A stretch of DNA of 64,000 nt, taken from positions 4,799,814-4,863,813 of the forward strand of contig NZ_CP118164.1 in NCBI RefSeq assembly GCF_028748185.1. Reading direction: 5' to 3'. Position numbers and translations under genes: made by a program. The stretch is from Bremerella sp. P1 (GTDB lineage Bacteria > Planctomycetota > Planctomycetia > Pirellulales > Pirellulaceae). Positions 36,181-44,908 of this stretch are shown piece after piece. Each line of letters starts with the position of its first letter. Within the stretch, counting starts at the first letter, position 1. The notes beneath the pieces are model-generated. The model worked only from the letters and a program-made list of their open reading frames with translations. It ran no database searches and was not told the DNA's origin.

Positions 36181-36209
36181 ATTATGCATTCCGCATTGCC
36201 AATAATCAA
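36181..36209 (-). promoter_or_regulatory. Predicted sigma70-type promoter of the BMC operon
   Basis: On the minus strand TTGATT (36204-36209) and CATAAT (36181-36186) are separated by exactly 17 bases. Transcription would start about 36174 and enter the operator-like palindrome. No competing promoter pair of this quality was seen in the stretch 36121-36500, which otherwise holds no gene. Confidence 0.55.
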
Positions 36210-36500
36210 TCAGATCGTGGCATCTTTCTTTCAGAATTCACGTTTGAGGGCCAGATTCTAACAGCGCCTCGTTCCCTAAAACGCAAAAATGCCCCATATA
36301 TGCCAGGATTAGGATAATCGTTACACGAGTTTCCGGGCTAAAGTCTGGCAGGCGACCCTGAATGAAAGAAAATAATCACGATGTGAAAGAATGACGTCAT
36401 CGTATATGAAAGAGATACTAGGAAAGTAGCACAAAGTTTAACGGCTTCTGTGTGCTAGCGAAAGGTCCCGGAACGGCATCGGGCAGATGGTAGAGCTTGC

Positions 36501-37154
36501 CTAGCTTGTCGGCTTGACGGTGACCTGGCGTCCGGTCACGGTCACGCGGCCTTCGGCGATCGCCGCAAGCGTCGCTGGGTAGACGTGGCACTCGGCATCG
36601 AAGACGCGTGCCGCAAGATCTGTCGGCTGATCGCTTGGAAGAACATCGACCACGCTCTGGGCGATGATCGGCCCATGGTCGTAATGATCGTCGACAAAAT
36701 GAACCGTGCAACCGCTCACCTTCGCCCCGTGCTCGATCACCGCCGTGTGAACACGGATGCCATAGAACCCGGCACCACAGAACGCAGGGATCAAGGAAGG
36801 GTGAATGTTGACGACACGATTGACGAAGTCTTCCGGCACGGCAACCTGTTTGAGGAAGCCACCCATGACGACTAGCTCAACGTCTTTCTCACGGCAGGCC
36901 TGAAAGATTGCCTGCGAGAAATCGGCTTTGTCCGGGTGCTGCGCGACGGTAATGATCTCGCAGGGGATGTCGGCCTCTTCGGCGTAGGCCATTCCCTTGG
37001 CTTTACTGCTGCTGGAGATCACCAGAACGACCTCTAGCGGAAGCTGGTCTTCGCGAATTCGCTCGAGCAGGTTACGTAGTGTCGTCCCGCCACCGGAGAT
37101 CAAGACGGCGATCTTCAGTGGATTGTCTACCGTATGTACAGGCCAGGTCGTCAT
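36501..37154 (-). CDS. purN: Phosphoribosylglycinamide formyltransferase
   Basis: 217-residue purine-synthesis enzyme that transfers a formyl group from 10-formyl-THF to GAR. KIAVLISGGGTTLRNLLERI is the substrate phosphate loop; VVNIHPSLIPAFCG holds the catalytic His, and VHFVDDHYDHGPIIAQ the catalytic Asp. It follows ileS by 8 bases on the same strand. Confidence 0.94.
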   Translation of the reverse strand: MTTWPVHTVDNPLKIAVLISGGGTTLRNLLERIREDQLPLEVVLVISSSSKAKGMAYAEEADIPCEIITVAQHPDKADFSQAIFQACREKDVELVVMGGFLKQVAVPEDFVNRVVNIHPSLIPAFCGAGFYGIRVHTAVIEHGAKVSGCTVHFVDDHYDHGPIIAQSVVDVLPSDQPTDLAARVFDAECHVYPATLAAIAEGRVTVTGRQVTVKPTS

Positions 37155-37162
37155 CAGATGCG

Positions 37163-40100
37163 TTATGCCTGCTTTACGTAAATGCGGACTTCGCTGTCGG
37201 CGATCTTGGTTTCGATCGGATCGATACCATCGACTTCCGAATCCTGAACGGCGGTCGCGAGCGTTTCTGCCTGGATGTAGTCAGAGTAAGTGGTCACGGC
37301 GGAGTGTACGTCGCCGGAATCGGTAACCACGCCGACTTCGATCTTGGCAGTGTACTCCAGGTCCAGTTCTTTCCGCTTGTCCTGGATCAAACGCACGAGA
37401 TCCTTGACGTAGCCTTCCTGAATTAATTCAGGTGTCAGTTCCGTGTTCAGCACGACCACGCAGAGCTTGCCCTGAGCGGCGGCCCAGCCTTCTTTGGCGG
37501 AAAGACGAACTTGGATGTCGTCGTTGTCGAAGGTGAGCGATTCGCCTTCAATCGTCAACGTAAATGCTCCGTCCGACTGCAGGGCATTGAGCAGTGCCGC
37601 GGCGTCGGTCTGTCCGAGGACCTTCTTCACGTTGGGCATCAATTTGCCGACGCGAGGGCCCAACCGCTTGAAATTTGGCTGGATCTGGTAGTTGATGTAC
37701 TCGTCGGCTTCCTGCGTGTATTCCACCGATTTCACGTTCAGCTCTTCGCACAAGATTGCACTGTGCGACTTGAGCCAATCGCGATGCGTGTCATCGGCCA
37801 GCACGACTTCGACCTTGCTCAGCGGTTGGCGAACCTTGAGCTTCTCGTTCATGCGAGCCTGACGTCCGAGCGAAGCGATTTCGCGCAGCAGTTCCATGCG
37901 TTGCGAAAGCTGAGTATCGATTGCCGTCTCGTCGACAGCGGGGAAGTCGCACAGGTGAACGCTCGTCTTCGCTTTGTCGCCAAAGACACCGGCCAGGTTC
38001 TGCCACAGGGTTTCCGATAGGAACGGAACGAACGGTGCGATGACCTGGCAGGTCGTCAGCAAGCATTCGTACAAAGTCCAGTAGGCGTCCAGCTTATCGG
38101 CCGACTCCTTCTCCTTGCTCCAGAAACGATCGCGGCTACGGCGAACGTACCAGTTGGATAGCCCGTCGACAAACTGATTGATCGCGGCACACGCGTTGTA
38201 GTTGTCGTACGCATCCATCCGCTCGGTAACGGTCTGGATCGTGCGATTCAACTCGCTAAGCACCCAGCGGTCGAGCTCGCTTCGCTCTGCCACAGGTCGG
38301 GCACCCTTGGCACCGACGAAATGTTTCGCCAGGGCTTGATCCAGGTCAGCGACCGCAGTTTCTGGCTCGAAGCCGTCGATGTTGGCATAGATGGTGAAGA
38401 AGCTGAAGACATTCCACAGCCGCAGCAGGAACTCAGGGATACTATCCTTGATGGACTGCTCGTTGTAACGGATCGAGGTCCATGGCGGCTGGTTGGCGTA
38501 CAGGTACCATCGCAGCGCGTCGGCTCCATACTTGTCGAAGATCTCGTTCGGCTCGCGATAGTTTCGCTTGCTCTTGGACATCTTCTGGCCGTCTTCGCCC
38601 AGCATCAGCCCCAGCACGATGCAATTCTTGAACGGGTGTGGGTACTCGTGCGGTTTCGTTTGGCCGTCTTCATCCTGGCCGAACAGCAGCGTGCTGATCG
38701 CCAACTGGCTATAGAACCAGCCACGTGTCTGGTCGATCGCTTCGCTGATGAAGTCGGCGGGGAACTGCGCCTCGAAGTTCTTCTCGCCCTGGTGCGGGTA
38801 GCCCCACTGAGCAAATGGCATCGCACCGGAGTCGTACCAACAGTCGATCACTTCCGGCACGCGTTTCATGCGTGCGCCTTCGGCAAACGGCGAATCGTAG
38901 GTGATCTCGTCGATGTACGGCTTGTGGATCTTGAGGTCCTCGACCAAGTCTGGGTTATCGGCTTTCGCTTTTTCCCAAACCTCGAAGCCAGTAGCACCAG
39001 GCTTCTCTTGCAGTTCGGCGTAGCTGCAAACGGCCTCGCCTTTGCCGGTCTCTTCGCAAACCCAGATCGGCAGCGGCGTGCCCCAATATCGCTCGCGCGA
39101 GAGGGCCCAGTCGACGTTGCTTTCCAGGAAGTTGCCGAAGCGGCCATCCTTGATGTGGTCAGGCAGCCAGTTGATCTGCTGGTTGTTGGCCAGCATCTGA
39201 TCTTTGAACTTGGTCGTGCGGATGAACCAGCTTTCGCGCGGATACTGGATCAACGGATCTTCTTCGGCACGCCAGCAGAACGGGTAGTCGTGCAGATACT
39301 GATCCAGCAGGAAAAGGATCCCGCGTTCTTTCAGTTCCCGCGAGATGTCCTTGTCCGCTTCTTTGACCCAGCGACCCTTGTAGTCTGGGGCTTCGTCCGT
39401 GAACTTGCCGTCGGGACCGACAGCACAGATCAACGCTGGGCCTTCGCGGTCTTCGAATCGTTCCTGTTCGGCGGCGAGAACTTCGTAGTCGACTTCACCG
39501 AATGCCGGGGCCTGGTGAACGACACCCGTACCGCTGTCGGTCGTGACAAAGTCGGCGGCAACGACACGCCAAGCGATGTGCTGCTTATCGCCCGATTTTA
39601 GTTTGCCCTGCGTATCGCCGAGGTCTTTGTAGTAGTAATCGAACGGCGGATGGTAACGCTTGCCGAGCAGTTCGGCACCCTTGGTGGTGCTCAGGACTTT
39701 CCACGTACGTTTCGCCTTGGCAGCGATCGTTTCGACGAGAGCTTCGGCGACGATCAGCTTTTCGCCAGACTCTTCGTCTTCGACGGTCGCATAGTCCAGT
39801 TCGGGATGGACGGCCGCGAACTGGTTGCTTGGCAGTGTCCAGGGAGTCGTCGTCCAGACCAACAACGCGGTGTCGTCTTCGTCTAGCAGAGGAAAACGAA
39901 CGAAAACGCTCGGGTCGGCAACTTCACGGTAGCCTTGGCCAACTTCGCCGCTGCTCAGAGCGGTACCACCTTGGGCCCACCACCAAACGATTTTATGACC
40001 TTGGTAAAGCAGGCCGCGGTCGTACAGATTCTTCAGCGACCACCACACACTTTCGACGAAGCTTTTGTGGTAGGTGACGTAAGCTTCATCCAGATCGACC

Positions 40101-40522
40101 CAGAAACCGAGTCGTTCGGTCAGCCGCCGCCACTCTTGCATGTAGCGCCAGACGCTGGCCTGACATTTGTGGATGAACGGTTCGACGCCATAGCTCTCGA
40201 TTTCTTCTTTCGAGTGGATGCCGAGCTCTTTGCAGACTTCCACTTCGACCGGCAGGCCGTGCGTGTCCCAGCCAGCTTTTCGCTCGCAGTAGTAACCACG
40301 CATGGTGCGATAACGCGGGAAGACGTCTTTGATTGCACGTGTCAGGCAGTGACCTGGGTGAGGCATGCCGTTGGCCGTCGGTGGGCCTTCGTAGAAGACG
40401 AACGGTTCGCTGCCCTGGCGGGCTTCGAGCGACTTTTCGTAAATCTGATTTTGTTGCCAATACTCGAGGACTTTGGTTTCCATGGCGGGAAACGAAACAT
40501 TCTGCGGGATGCTTTCAAACAT
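37163..40522 (-). CDS. ileS: Isoleucyl-tRNA synthetase, eukaryote-like type
   Basis: 1119-residue class I synthetase charging tRNA-Ile. The HIGH motif appears as GMPHPGH near residue 55, with [18 protein letters not shown], and KMSKS as [11 protein letters not shown]. The editing domain lies between, and the C-terminal part has the anticodon-binding and extra domains. The length and the N-terminal segment ([17 protein letters not shown]) match type 2 (eukaryote-like) IleS, which often confers mupirocin tolerance (family knowledge, not shown here). Probably co-transcribed with purN. Confidence 0.96.
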   Translation of the reverse strand: MFESIPQNVSFPAMETKVLEYWQQNQIYEKSLEARQGSEPFVFYEGPPTANGMPHPGHCLTRAIKDVFPRYRTMRGYYCERKAGWDTHGLPVEVEVCKELGIHSKEEIESYGVEPFIHKCQASVWRYMQEWRRLTERLGFWVDLDEAYVTYHKSFVESVWWSLKNLYDRGLLYQGHKIVWWWAQGGTALSSGEVGQGYREVADPSVFVRFPLLDEDDTALLVWTTTPWTLPSNQFAAVHPELDYATVEDEESGEKLIVAEALVETIAAKAKRTWKVLSTTKGAELLGKRYHPPFDYYYKDLGDTQGKLKSGDKQHIAWRVVAADFVTTDSGTGVVHQAPAFGEVDYEVLAAEQERFEDREGPALICAVGPDGKFTDEAPDYKGRWVKEADKDISRELKERGILFLLDQYLHDYPFCWRAEEDPLIQYPRESWFIRTTKFKDQMLANNQQINWLPDHIKDGRFGNFLESNVDWALSRERYWGTPLPIWVCEETGKGEAVCSYAELQEKPGATGFEVWEKAKADNPDLVEDLKIHKPYIDEITYDSPFAEGARMKRVPEVIDCWYDSGAMPFAQWGYPHQGEKNFEAQFPADFISEAIDQTRGWFYSQLAISTLLFGQDEDGQTKPHEYPHPFKNCIVLGLMLGEDGQKMSKSKRNYREPNEIFDKYGADALRWYLYANQPPWTSIRYNEQSIKDSIPEFLLRLWNVFSFFTIYANIDGFEPETAVADLDQALAKHFVGAKGARPVAERSELDRWVLSELNRTIQTVTERMDAYDNYNACAAINQFVDGLSNWYVRRSRDRFWSKEKESADKLDAYWTLYECLLTTCQVIAPFVPFLSETLWQNLAGVFGDKAKTSVHLCDFPAVDETAIDTQLSQRMELLREIASLGRQARMNEKLKVRQPLSKVEVVLADDTHRDWLKSHSAILCEELNVKSVEYTQEADEYINYQIQPNFKRLGPRVGKLMPNVKKVLGQTDAAALLNALQSDGAFTLTIEGESLTFDNDDIQVRLSAKEGWAAAQGKLCVVVLNTELTPELIQEGYVKDLVRLIQDKRKELDLEYTAKIEVGVVTDSGDVHSAVTTYSDYIQAETLATAVQDSEVDGIDPIETKIADSEVRIYVKQA

Positions 40523-40673
40523 CGAATCTCATCTTCCTCGAGCGGTCACACCGTGAAAGAGCCGCGTGCTCCTTCACTAGAAATCCTTCAGGTCTAGCGA
40601 TTCGTGGGCCGGCGATGGCTCAGCCCACGACAGAAAGGACGTTGAACGTTTGCTTGGGGTTCAGGCCGGCGAC

Positions 40674-40994
40674 TTAATCGTCGTCATCCCCCTCTTCTTC
40701 GTCCCCTTCTTCTTCCTCGTCGTCATCGCTTTCTTCGTCCTCTTCGAAGAACTCTTCTTCGATGTCTTCATCCTCGTCGTCGTCGATCAAGTCGTCGTCG
40801 AAGGATTCGTCATCGACCGGAGTTTCGTCGTCGAATTCCTCGAAGTCTTCGTCGAAATCATCGTCGAAGTCGTCCTCGTCGAAATCCTCTTCCATTTCTT
40901 CTTCATACTCGTCGTCGGTTGCTACAATCGAGCCGGAGAATGGGTTAGGGAAGTTTTCGCTGACGAGGGGCATTTCCAGGAGTTCTTCAGGCAT
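40674..40994 (-). CDS. Highly acidic low-complexity protein
   Basis: 106-residue protein in which most residues after position 28 are Asp or Glu. A short ordinary N-terminus (MPEELLEMPLVSENFPNPFSG) is followed by acidic runs such as EEEMEEDFDEDDFDDDFDE and finishes GDDDD. Comparable short acidic proteins occur in planctomycetes. It may be disordered and bind basic proteins or cations. Codon choice keeps to GAC/GAT and GAA/GAG in the pattern expected of a real frame, and the start has its own ATG; it is 151 bases upstream of the ileS start on the same strand. Confidence 0.65.
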   Translation of the reverse strand: MPEELLEMPLVSENFPNPFSGSIVATDDEYEEEMEEDFDEDDFDDDFDEDFEEFDDETPVDDESFDDDLIDDDEDEDIEEEFFEEDEESDDDEEEEGDEEEGDDDD

Positions 40995-41152
40995 TGCAAA
41001 CCTTCGGTCGTTTGTTTTCGTGCCGCGGGCACGGATACAGGGAGCTCGTTCACCGGGAACCGAATCCTGAAATTAGAAAAGCCAGACCCCTACTACGTCA
41101 ACCACCTCGCACACGAAAACATTGTTGTCTGAAGCATTTACGGTGATTACGG

Positions 41153-41626
41153 ATGAATTTCCCCCCAGGTCAAGTCGTTGCCGTTTGTCTCTCTTCCGGT
41201 GGAATTCCACGGCATCCCGTCGAATCGGCGCAATTATCCGTTGGCGGCTTTGAGAATGATGGTCATCGATATGACGAGCATTACGCCCCCCAGCGGGCAG
41301 TAACGTTGTTCAATCAAGAGATTCTCGATCGGTTTGAGCCCGATGCCGAGGCCTTCCCCTCTGGGAGCGTTGGTGAGAATATCACCTTGAGGGGCATCAA
41401 CTTAGGTGATCTGGAGATCGGAACTCGGTTATTAATTGGCGAGGCTGAAATCCAGCTCGAGAAACGCTGGAAGCCGTGTCATGCCAAGAATGCTGAAACC
41501 TGCTATTCACGCGTGAACGAGCGCGAGCACCTTGGTTTTTTTGCCAGCGTGGTTCGCCCCGGAATGATCCGAGGTGGCGACACCATCCAGGTGGTCGCAC
41601 ATTCCGGGGGCGACCAACAAGGGTGA
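41153..41626 (+). CDS. MOSC-domain protein
   Basis: 157-residue MOSC domain (molybdenum-cofactor sulfurase C-terminal type). It has GIPRHPVESAQLSVGGFENDGH at the N-terminus, the core GSVGENITLRGINLGDLEIGT and the conserved cysteine in KPCHAKNAETC. MOSC proteins transfer sulfur or bind Moco; in stand-alone bacterial forms the substrate is usually unknown. It converges on the HNH gene, with a nested hairpin between them. Confidence 0.88.
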   Translation: MNFPPGQVVAVCLSSGGIPRHPVESAQLSVGGFENDGHRYDEHYAPQRAVTLFNQEILDRFEPDAEAFPSGSVGENITLRGINLGDLEIGTRLLIGEAEIQLEKRWKPCHAKNAETCYSRVNEREHLGFFASVVRPGMIRGGDTIQVVAHSGGDQQG

Positions 41627-41635
41627 TACCTAAGA

Positions 41636-41672
41636 AACAGGCCTCGATAACTTATCGTTATCCAGGCCTGTT
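41636..41672. terminator. Nested hairpin between convergent MOSC and HNH genes
   Basis: Outer stem AACAGGCCT (41636-41644) with AGGCCTGTT (41664-41672), inner stem CGATAA C TTATCG (645-657). It overlaps the stop codon of the HNH gene and has only a short T-run, so terminator function is likely but not certain. Confidence 0.55.
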
Positions 41673-42264
41673 AGGTGTCGAGTTCGGTGTCCCAGTAAGC
41701 TTCGCTAACGAACTTACTCCAGGACTCAATGCGGACGCGTCTTGCCGCATAGACCGGAGTCCACCTCGGCCGAATCGGTTCCTTTCGCATCGGCATGTGT
41801 GCCTCAGCTGGGGTCCGGTTCGCCTTGCGATGGTTACAGTCTACGCAAGCCAAAACGCAGTTTTCCCAAGAGGATTCACCTCCCTGGCTACGCGGGACAA
41901 CGTGGTCGATCGTCAGGTACTCGCTGCCTGGCCGCGATCCACAGTACTGACACATGTACTGGTCCCGCTTGAACACGTTGCGACGGCTGAACGTCACGGT
42001 GTTACGCGGAATCCGATCGTAGTTGACCAGCGAGACCACTTCCGGGATCTTCACCTTCAAAAGCTGCGAAGAAATGAAAGGCTCGTCCTTGCCTGGGGCC
42101 AGGTTCGACCAATCCTCCCACGTATACAGCTGGTAGCTATGCGGGTCGACGATGCGAGCCGTTCCGCAGAAAACCTGCGTCAACGATCGAGCCACCGAGG
42201 CCACACCGACAGGCTGCCAGTTGCGGTTGAGGACCAGCGTAGGCCGCTCCAAAAGGGCCGACAT
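41671..42264 (-). CDS. HNH endonuclease
   Basis: 197-residue HNH nuclease of the group widespread in planctomycetes and actinobacteria. The HNH region is CQYCGSRPGSEYLTIDHVVPRSQGG followed by NCVLACVDCNHRKANRTP, with two CxxC pairs (zinc) and the His-Asn-His residues in place. The N-terminal 80 residues are family-specific (ALLERPTLVLNRNWQPVGV). Function in the cell is unknown; not associated with phage genes here. Confidence 0.9.
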   Translation of the reverse strand: MSALLERPTLVLNRNWQPVGVASVARSLTQVFCGTARIVDPHSYQLYTWEDWSNLAPGKDEPFISSQLLKVKIPEVVSLVNYDRIPRNTVTFSRRNVFKRDQYMCQYCGSRPGSEYLTIDHVVPRSQGGESSWENCVLACVDCNHRKANRTPAEAHMPMRKEPIRPRWTPVYAARRVRIESWSKFVSEAYWDTELDT

Positions 42265-42818
42265 GAATCAATTCTCTCCCTCGTCGAAAAGGCAACCGAT
42301 CGGAATCGAACCGAACGTTCTTTCCTGCATGTGCAGCGGAAAGACCTCGTACCACCGAGCCACGGTTACCGAAGTAACGATATTACGACTAAACGTCTTG
42401 GGGGTGGGAAGGGACAAACAAGCTAGACCTTTTACGCTCGCGTCTGGAGGTCCAGCGTGTAAAACCTTCAACATAACATAGTTCGGGCCCAAAACGCCAA
42501 TATTTCAGGCGACCGATTTTGCAACCGCTTGGGCCGATCTAGCGGAACTGTAGGCAAATTGTGTTAAGGGGGTACGAAGGCATTCGTAATTCGTGGGAAA
42601 AATGTCGATAACTTGTCGATGGTTACGGCGGACAAGCTTCCGTTACGCCTTCTATTTCCTTGTCAAACTGCCACGTTTCCGTTTGCTACTTAAGACCGAA
42701 AACCTCGTCGTGGGTTCACAATTCAGCGGAAAACTGCTGGGGGGAGCAGTCGGGGCACGCTAGAATACAAAACTTCGCCAACCCTCCTTTCGCTGACATC
42801 ACTATTCGAGTCCCACCG
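42265..42818. other. 554-bp gene-free stretch between HNH and esterase genes
   Basis: No convincing gene, tRNA or repeat was seen. Partial inverted repeat TTTTACGC/GCGTGTAAAA at 42430-42464 and a TAGAAT at 42761-42766, 53 bases upstream of the esterase start, are candidate control elements. The 74-codon open frame 42268-42492 on the minus strand has no recognisable features. Confidence 0.4.
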
Positions 42819-44117
42819 ATGAGCTTTCTTCCACGATCTATTTCTTTGGCCGTTTCGCTTTCGTTTGTATTTGTTATGAGTTCCACCCTGCCTGCCCAGC
42901 AAGAAAAAGTCATCTACGACGAAGCCGAGATTCCCAAGTTCACACTCCCGGATCCGCTGGTGGCTGAAGACGGCACGAAGATCGATTCAGCTCAGGCATG
43001 GAATCAACAGCAGCGACCCTACTTGATGGAACTGTTTGAACGCGAAGTCTACGGCAAGGCCCCGCCCGCACCGGAAAAGATCGAGTACAAAGTGACGGAG
43101 TCGTCAGACGAAGCACTCGACGGGACGGCACGACGTCGACAAGTGGCGATCCAACTGACGGACGATCCGGATGGCCCCGTCTTGAACGTCCTGATTTACC
43201 TGCCGAAGACCGATAAGCCGGTGCCGACGTTCATGACGTTGAATTTCTACGGAAACGCTTCGATTCACACCGACCCTGCCATTCAACTGCCCACAAGCTG
43301 GCTGCGAAACAACAAGGATAAGGGAGTCGAAGATCACCACGCGACCGAGAAACTACGTGGTGCGAGCAAAGAGCGTTGGCCGGTCGAAATGATTCTGGAG
43401 AAGGGTTACGGCCTGGCAACGGCTTACTATGGCGATATCGACCCTGACTTCGACGACGATTTCCAGAATGGGATTCATCCCTATTTCTATGCCGAGGGGC
43501 AAAAGAAGCCCAAACCGGATGAGTGGGGGAGCGTTGCCGCTTGGGCCTGGGGGCTGGGACGAGCGATGGATTACCTGGAACAAAACCCGGAGATTGCCTC
43601 GGACAAAGTGATCGTGATGGGGCATTCACGGCTCGGCAAGACATCCCTCTGGGCCGGTGCCACCGATCCTCGCTTTGCCGCCGTGATCTCGAATAACTCG
43701 GGCTGTGGCGGGGCAGCGCTTTCGCGAAGAAGATTTGGCGAGTCGGTCAAACGAATCAACACTTCGTTTCCGCATTGGTTCAACGATAACTTCACCAAGT
43801 ACAACCACAATGAGGATGCTTGTCCGGTCGATCAGCACGAACTGATTGCCTTGATCGCACCACGTCCGTGCCTGGTTTGCAGTGCGGAAGAAGATCGTTG
43901 GGCCGATCCCCACGGCGAATTTCTTTCAGCCAAGTACGCAAGTCCCGTTTATGAGCTGTTGGCGGTCGAGGGGCTGAACGCCGAGGAAATGCCTGCCGTC
44001 GACGAGCCTGTACTCAGCCGTTTGGGCTACGTAATCCGGGCTGGTGGGCACGATGTTAAGCCAATCGATTGGCAGCGATACATGGAATTTGCCGACGCAC
44101 ACGTGCTAGGCAAGTAG
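42819..44117 (+). CDS. Secreted glucuronoyl esterase-like hydrolase (CE15)
   Basis: 432-residue exported alpha/beta hydrolase. ATG 42819 begins the signal peptide (LPRSISLAVSLSFVFVMSST). The nucleophile elbow GHSRLGKTSLWAGATDPRF and the following NNSGCGGAALSRRRFGE are characteristic of bacterial CE15 enzymes; ALIAPRPCLVCSAEEDRWADP gives the acid region and RAGGHDVKP the catalytic His. CE15 enzymes cleave ester links between glucuronoxylan and lignin. The substrate in a marine planctomycete might instead be an algal uronate ester, which is inference. Confidence 0.88.
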   Translation: MSFLPRSISLAVSLSFVFVMSSTLPAQQEKVIYDEAEIPKFTLPDPLVAEDGTKIDSAQAWNQQQRPYLMELFEREVYGKAPPAPEKIEYKVTESSDEALDGTARRRQVAIQLTDDPDGPVLNVLIYLPKTDKPVPTFMTLNFYGNASIHTDPAIQLPTSWLRNNKDKGVEDHHATEKLRGASKERWPVEMILEKGYGLATAYYGDIDPDFDDDFQNGIHPYFYAEGQKKPKPDEWGSVAAWAWGLGRAMDYLEQNPEIASDKVIVMGHSRLGKTSLWAGATDPRFAAVISNNSGCGGAALSRRRFGESVKRINTSFPHWFNDNFTKYNHNEDACPVDQHELIALIAPRPCLVCSAEEDRWADPHGEFLSAKYASPVYELLAVEGLNAEEMPAVDEPVLSRLGYVIRAGGHDVKPIDWQRYMEFADAHVLGK

Positions 44118-44189
44118 CCGCCATCTGGCGGCACTTGGGGGGCATTTGGTAGAACGTATCTTCACCCATAACCGACGAAGGAGCCCCAC

Positions 44190-44537
44190 GTGAAACTGAT
44201 TGTCGCCGTGATCCAACCAACCAAGCTGGACAGTGTTCGCACGGCCCTATCTGAAATGGCCGTCGAGCGATTGACGGTCTTCGATGCCGAAGGGTACGGT
44301 CGACAGCGTGGCCAAACGGCGACCTTCCGTGGTATTGAGTACCAGACGAACCTGCTGCGGAAGGTGATCGTGGAGATTGCCGTGAACGACGACTTCCTGG
44401 ACAAGACGCTCAGCATCATCGAGAACGTCGCACGCACCGGCCAGGAAGGTAACATCGGCGACGGGAAAATTCTCGTCCTGCCGATCGAGCAGGTCGTTCA
44501 AATTGGCGGCAAGGAAAAAGGCCCGTCGGCTGTCTAA
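44190..44537 (+). CDS. PII-family signal protein, divergent
   Basis: 115-residue PII-type protein. It starts with GTG at 44190, six bases after AAGGAG, and reads LIVAVIQPTKLDSVRTALSE. The T-loop base keeps Glu50-Tyr51 (FRGIEYQTNLLRKV), so uridylylation at Tyr51 is possible, but the loop after it is unusual. The B-loop has three extra residues (TGQEGNIGDGK), and the C-loop arginines of GlnB (R101, R103) are replaced in VVQIGGKEKG. It may bind nucleotides differently and regulate a different target than the usual GlnB/GlnK. The next gene is a degenerate receiver 20 bases downstream; no ammonium transporter is adjacent. Confidence 0.85.
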   Translation: MKLIVAVIQPTKLDSVRTALSEMAVERLTVFDAEGYGRQRGQTATFRGIEYQTNLLRKVIVEIAVNDDFLDKTLSIIENVARTGQEGNIGDGKILVLPIEQVVQIGGKEKGPSAV

Positions 44538-44557
44538 ACCAACTCACAGGTAATCCA

Positions 44558-44908
44558 TTGATTCTTTATTTCACTGCGGACTTGATGTCGAACTCGCGCG
44601 TTTCGGGGCCTGCTCGGGCCAATGGGATTCCGCTGCGGGTGATTGCTTCCAAGGGCGGAATCCTCGAAACGATCGACGAGGACACCACGGCGCTGCTGGT
44701 CGACTTGAATCCTCCGGCACGTGACGCGATTAGTACCATTCAGGAAGCCAGGGCGGCCCATCCAGATCTACGGATCGTGGTGCACGGACCGCACGTTCAG
44801 GTCGATCTGTTGGGTCAGGCAAAAGAAGCTGGGGCCGAAGTACTTACCAACGGCCAGTTTCATCAGCAGGTCGATGCGATTCTCGCTAAGCTGGCCGAGC
44901 CAGCTTAG
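44558..44908 (+). CDS. Degenerate receiver-domain protein
   Basis: 116 residues, start TTG at 44558. The chain has the alternating beta/alpha pattern of CheY: ILYFTADLM, RVIASKGGILETI, TALLVDLNPPARDA, RIVVHGPH, AEVLTNGQF. Asp49 sits where the phosphorylation site lies, but the active-site Lys (LTK in receivers) is Asn and the Thr/Ser of strand 4 is Gly. It is therefore likely a pseudo-receiver acting as a protein interaction module. Adjacent to the PII gene, with which it is probably co-transcribed and coupled. Its end overlaps the convergent membrane protein gene by 4 bases. Confidence 0.75.
   Translation: MILYFTADLMSNSRVSGPARANGIPLRVIASKGGILETIDEDTTALLVDLNPPARDAISTIQEARAAHPDLRIVVHGPHVQVDLLGQAKEAGAEVLTNGQFHQQVDAILAKLAEPA

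Noticed and set aside
38321-39601. A 426-codon open frame opposite ileS
   Set aside because: Antisense to a complete IleS with all motifs; no features of its own.
42268-42492. Small minus-strand gene upstream of the HNH endonuclease
   Set aside because: 74 codons with no domain, no ribosome site and no conserved-looking composition; treated as non-coding.
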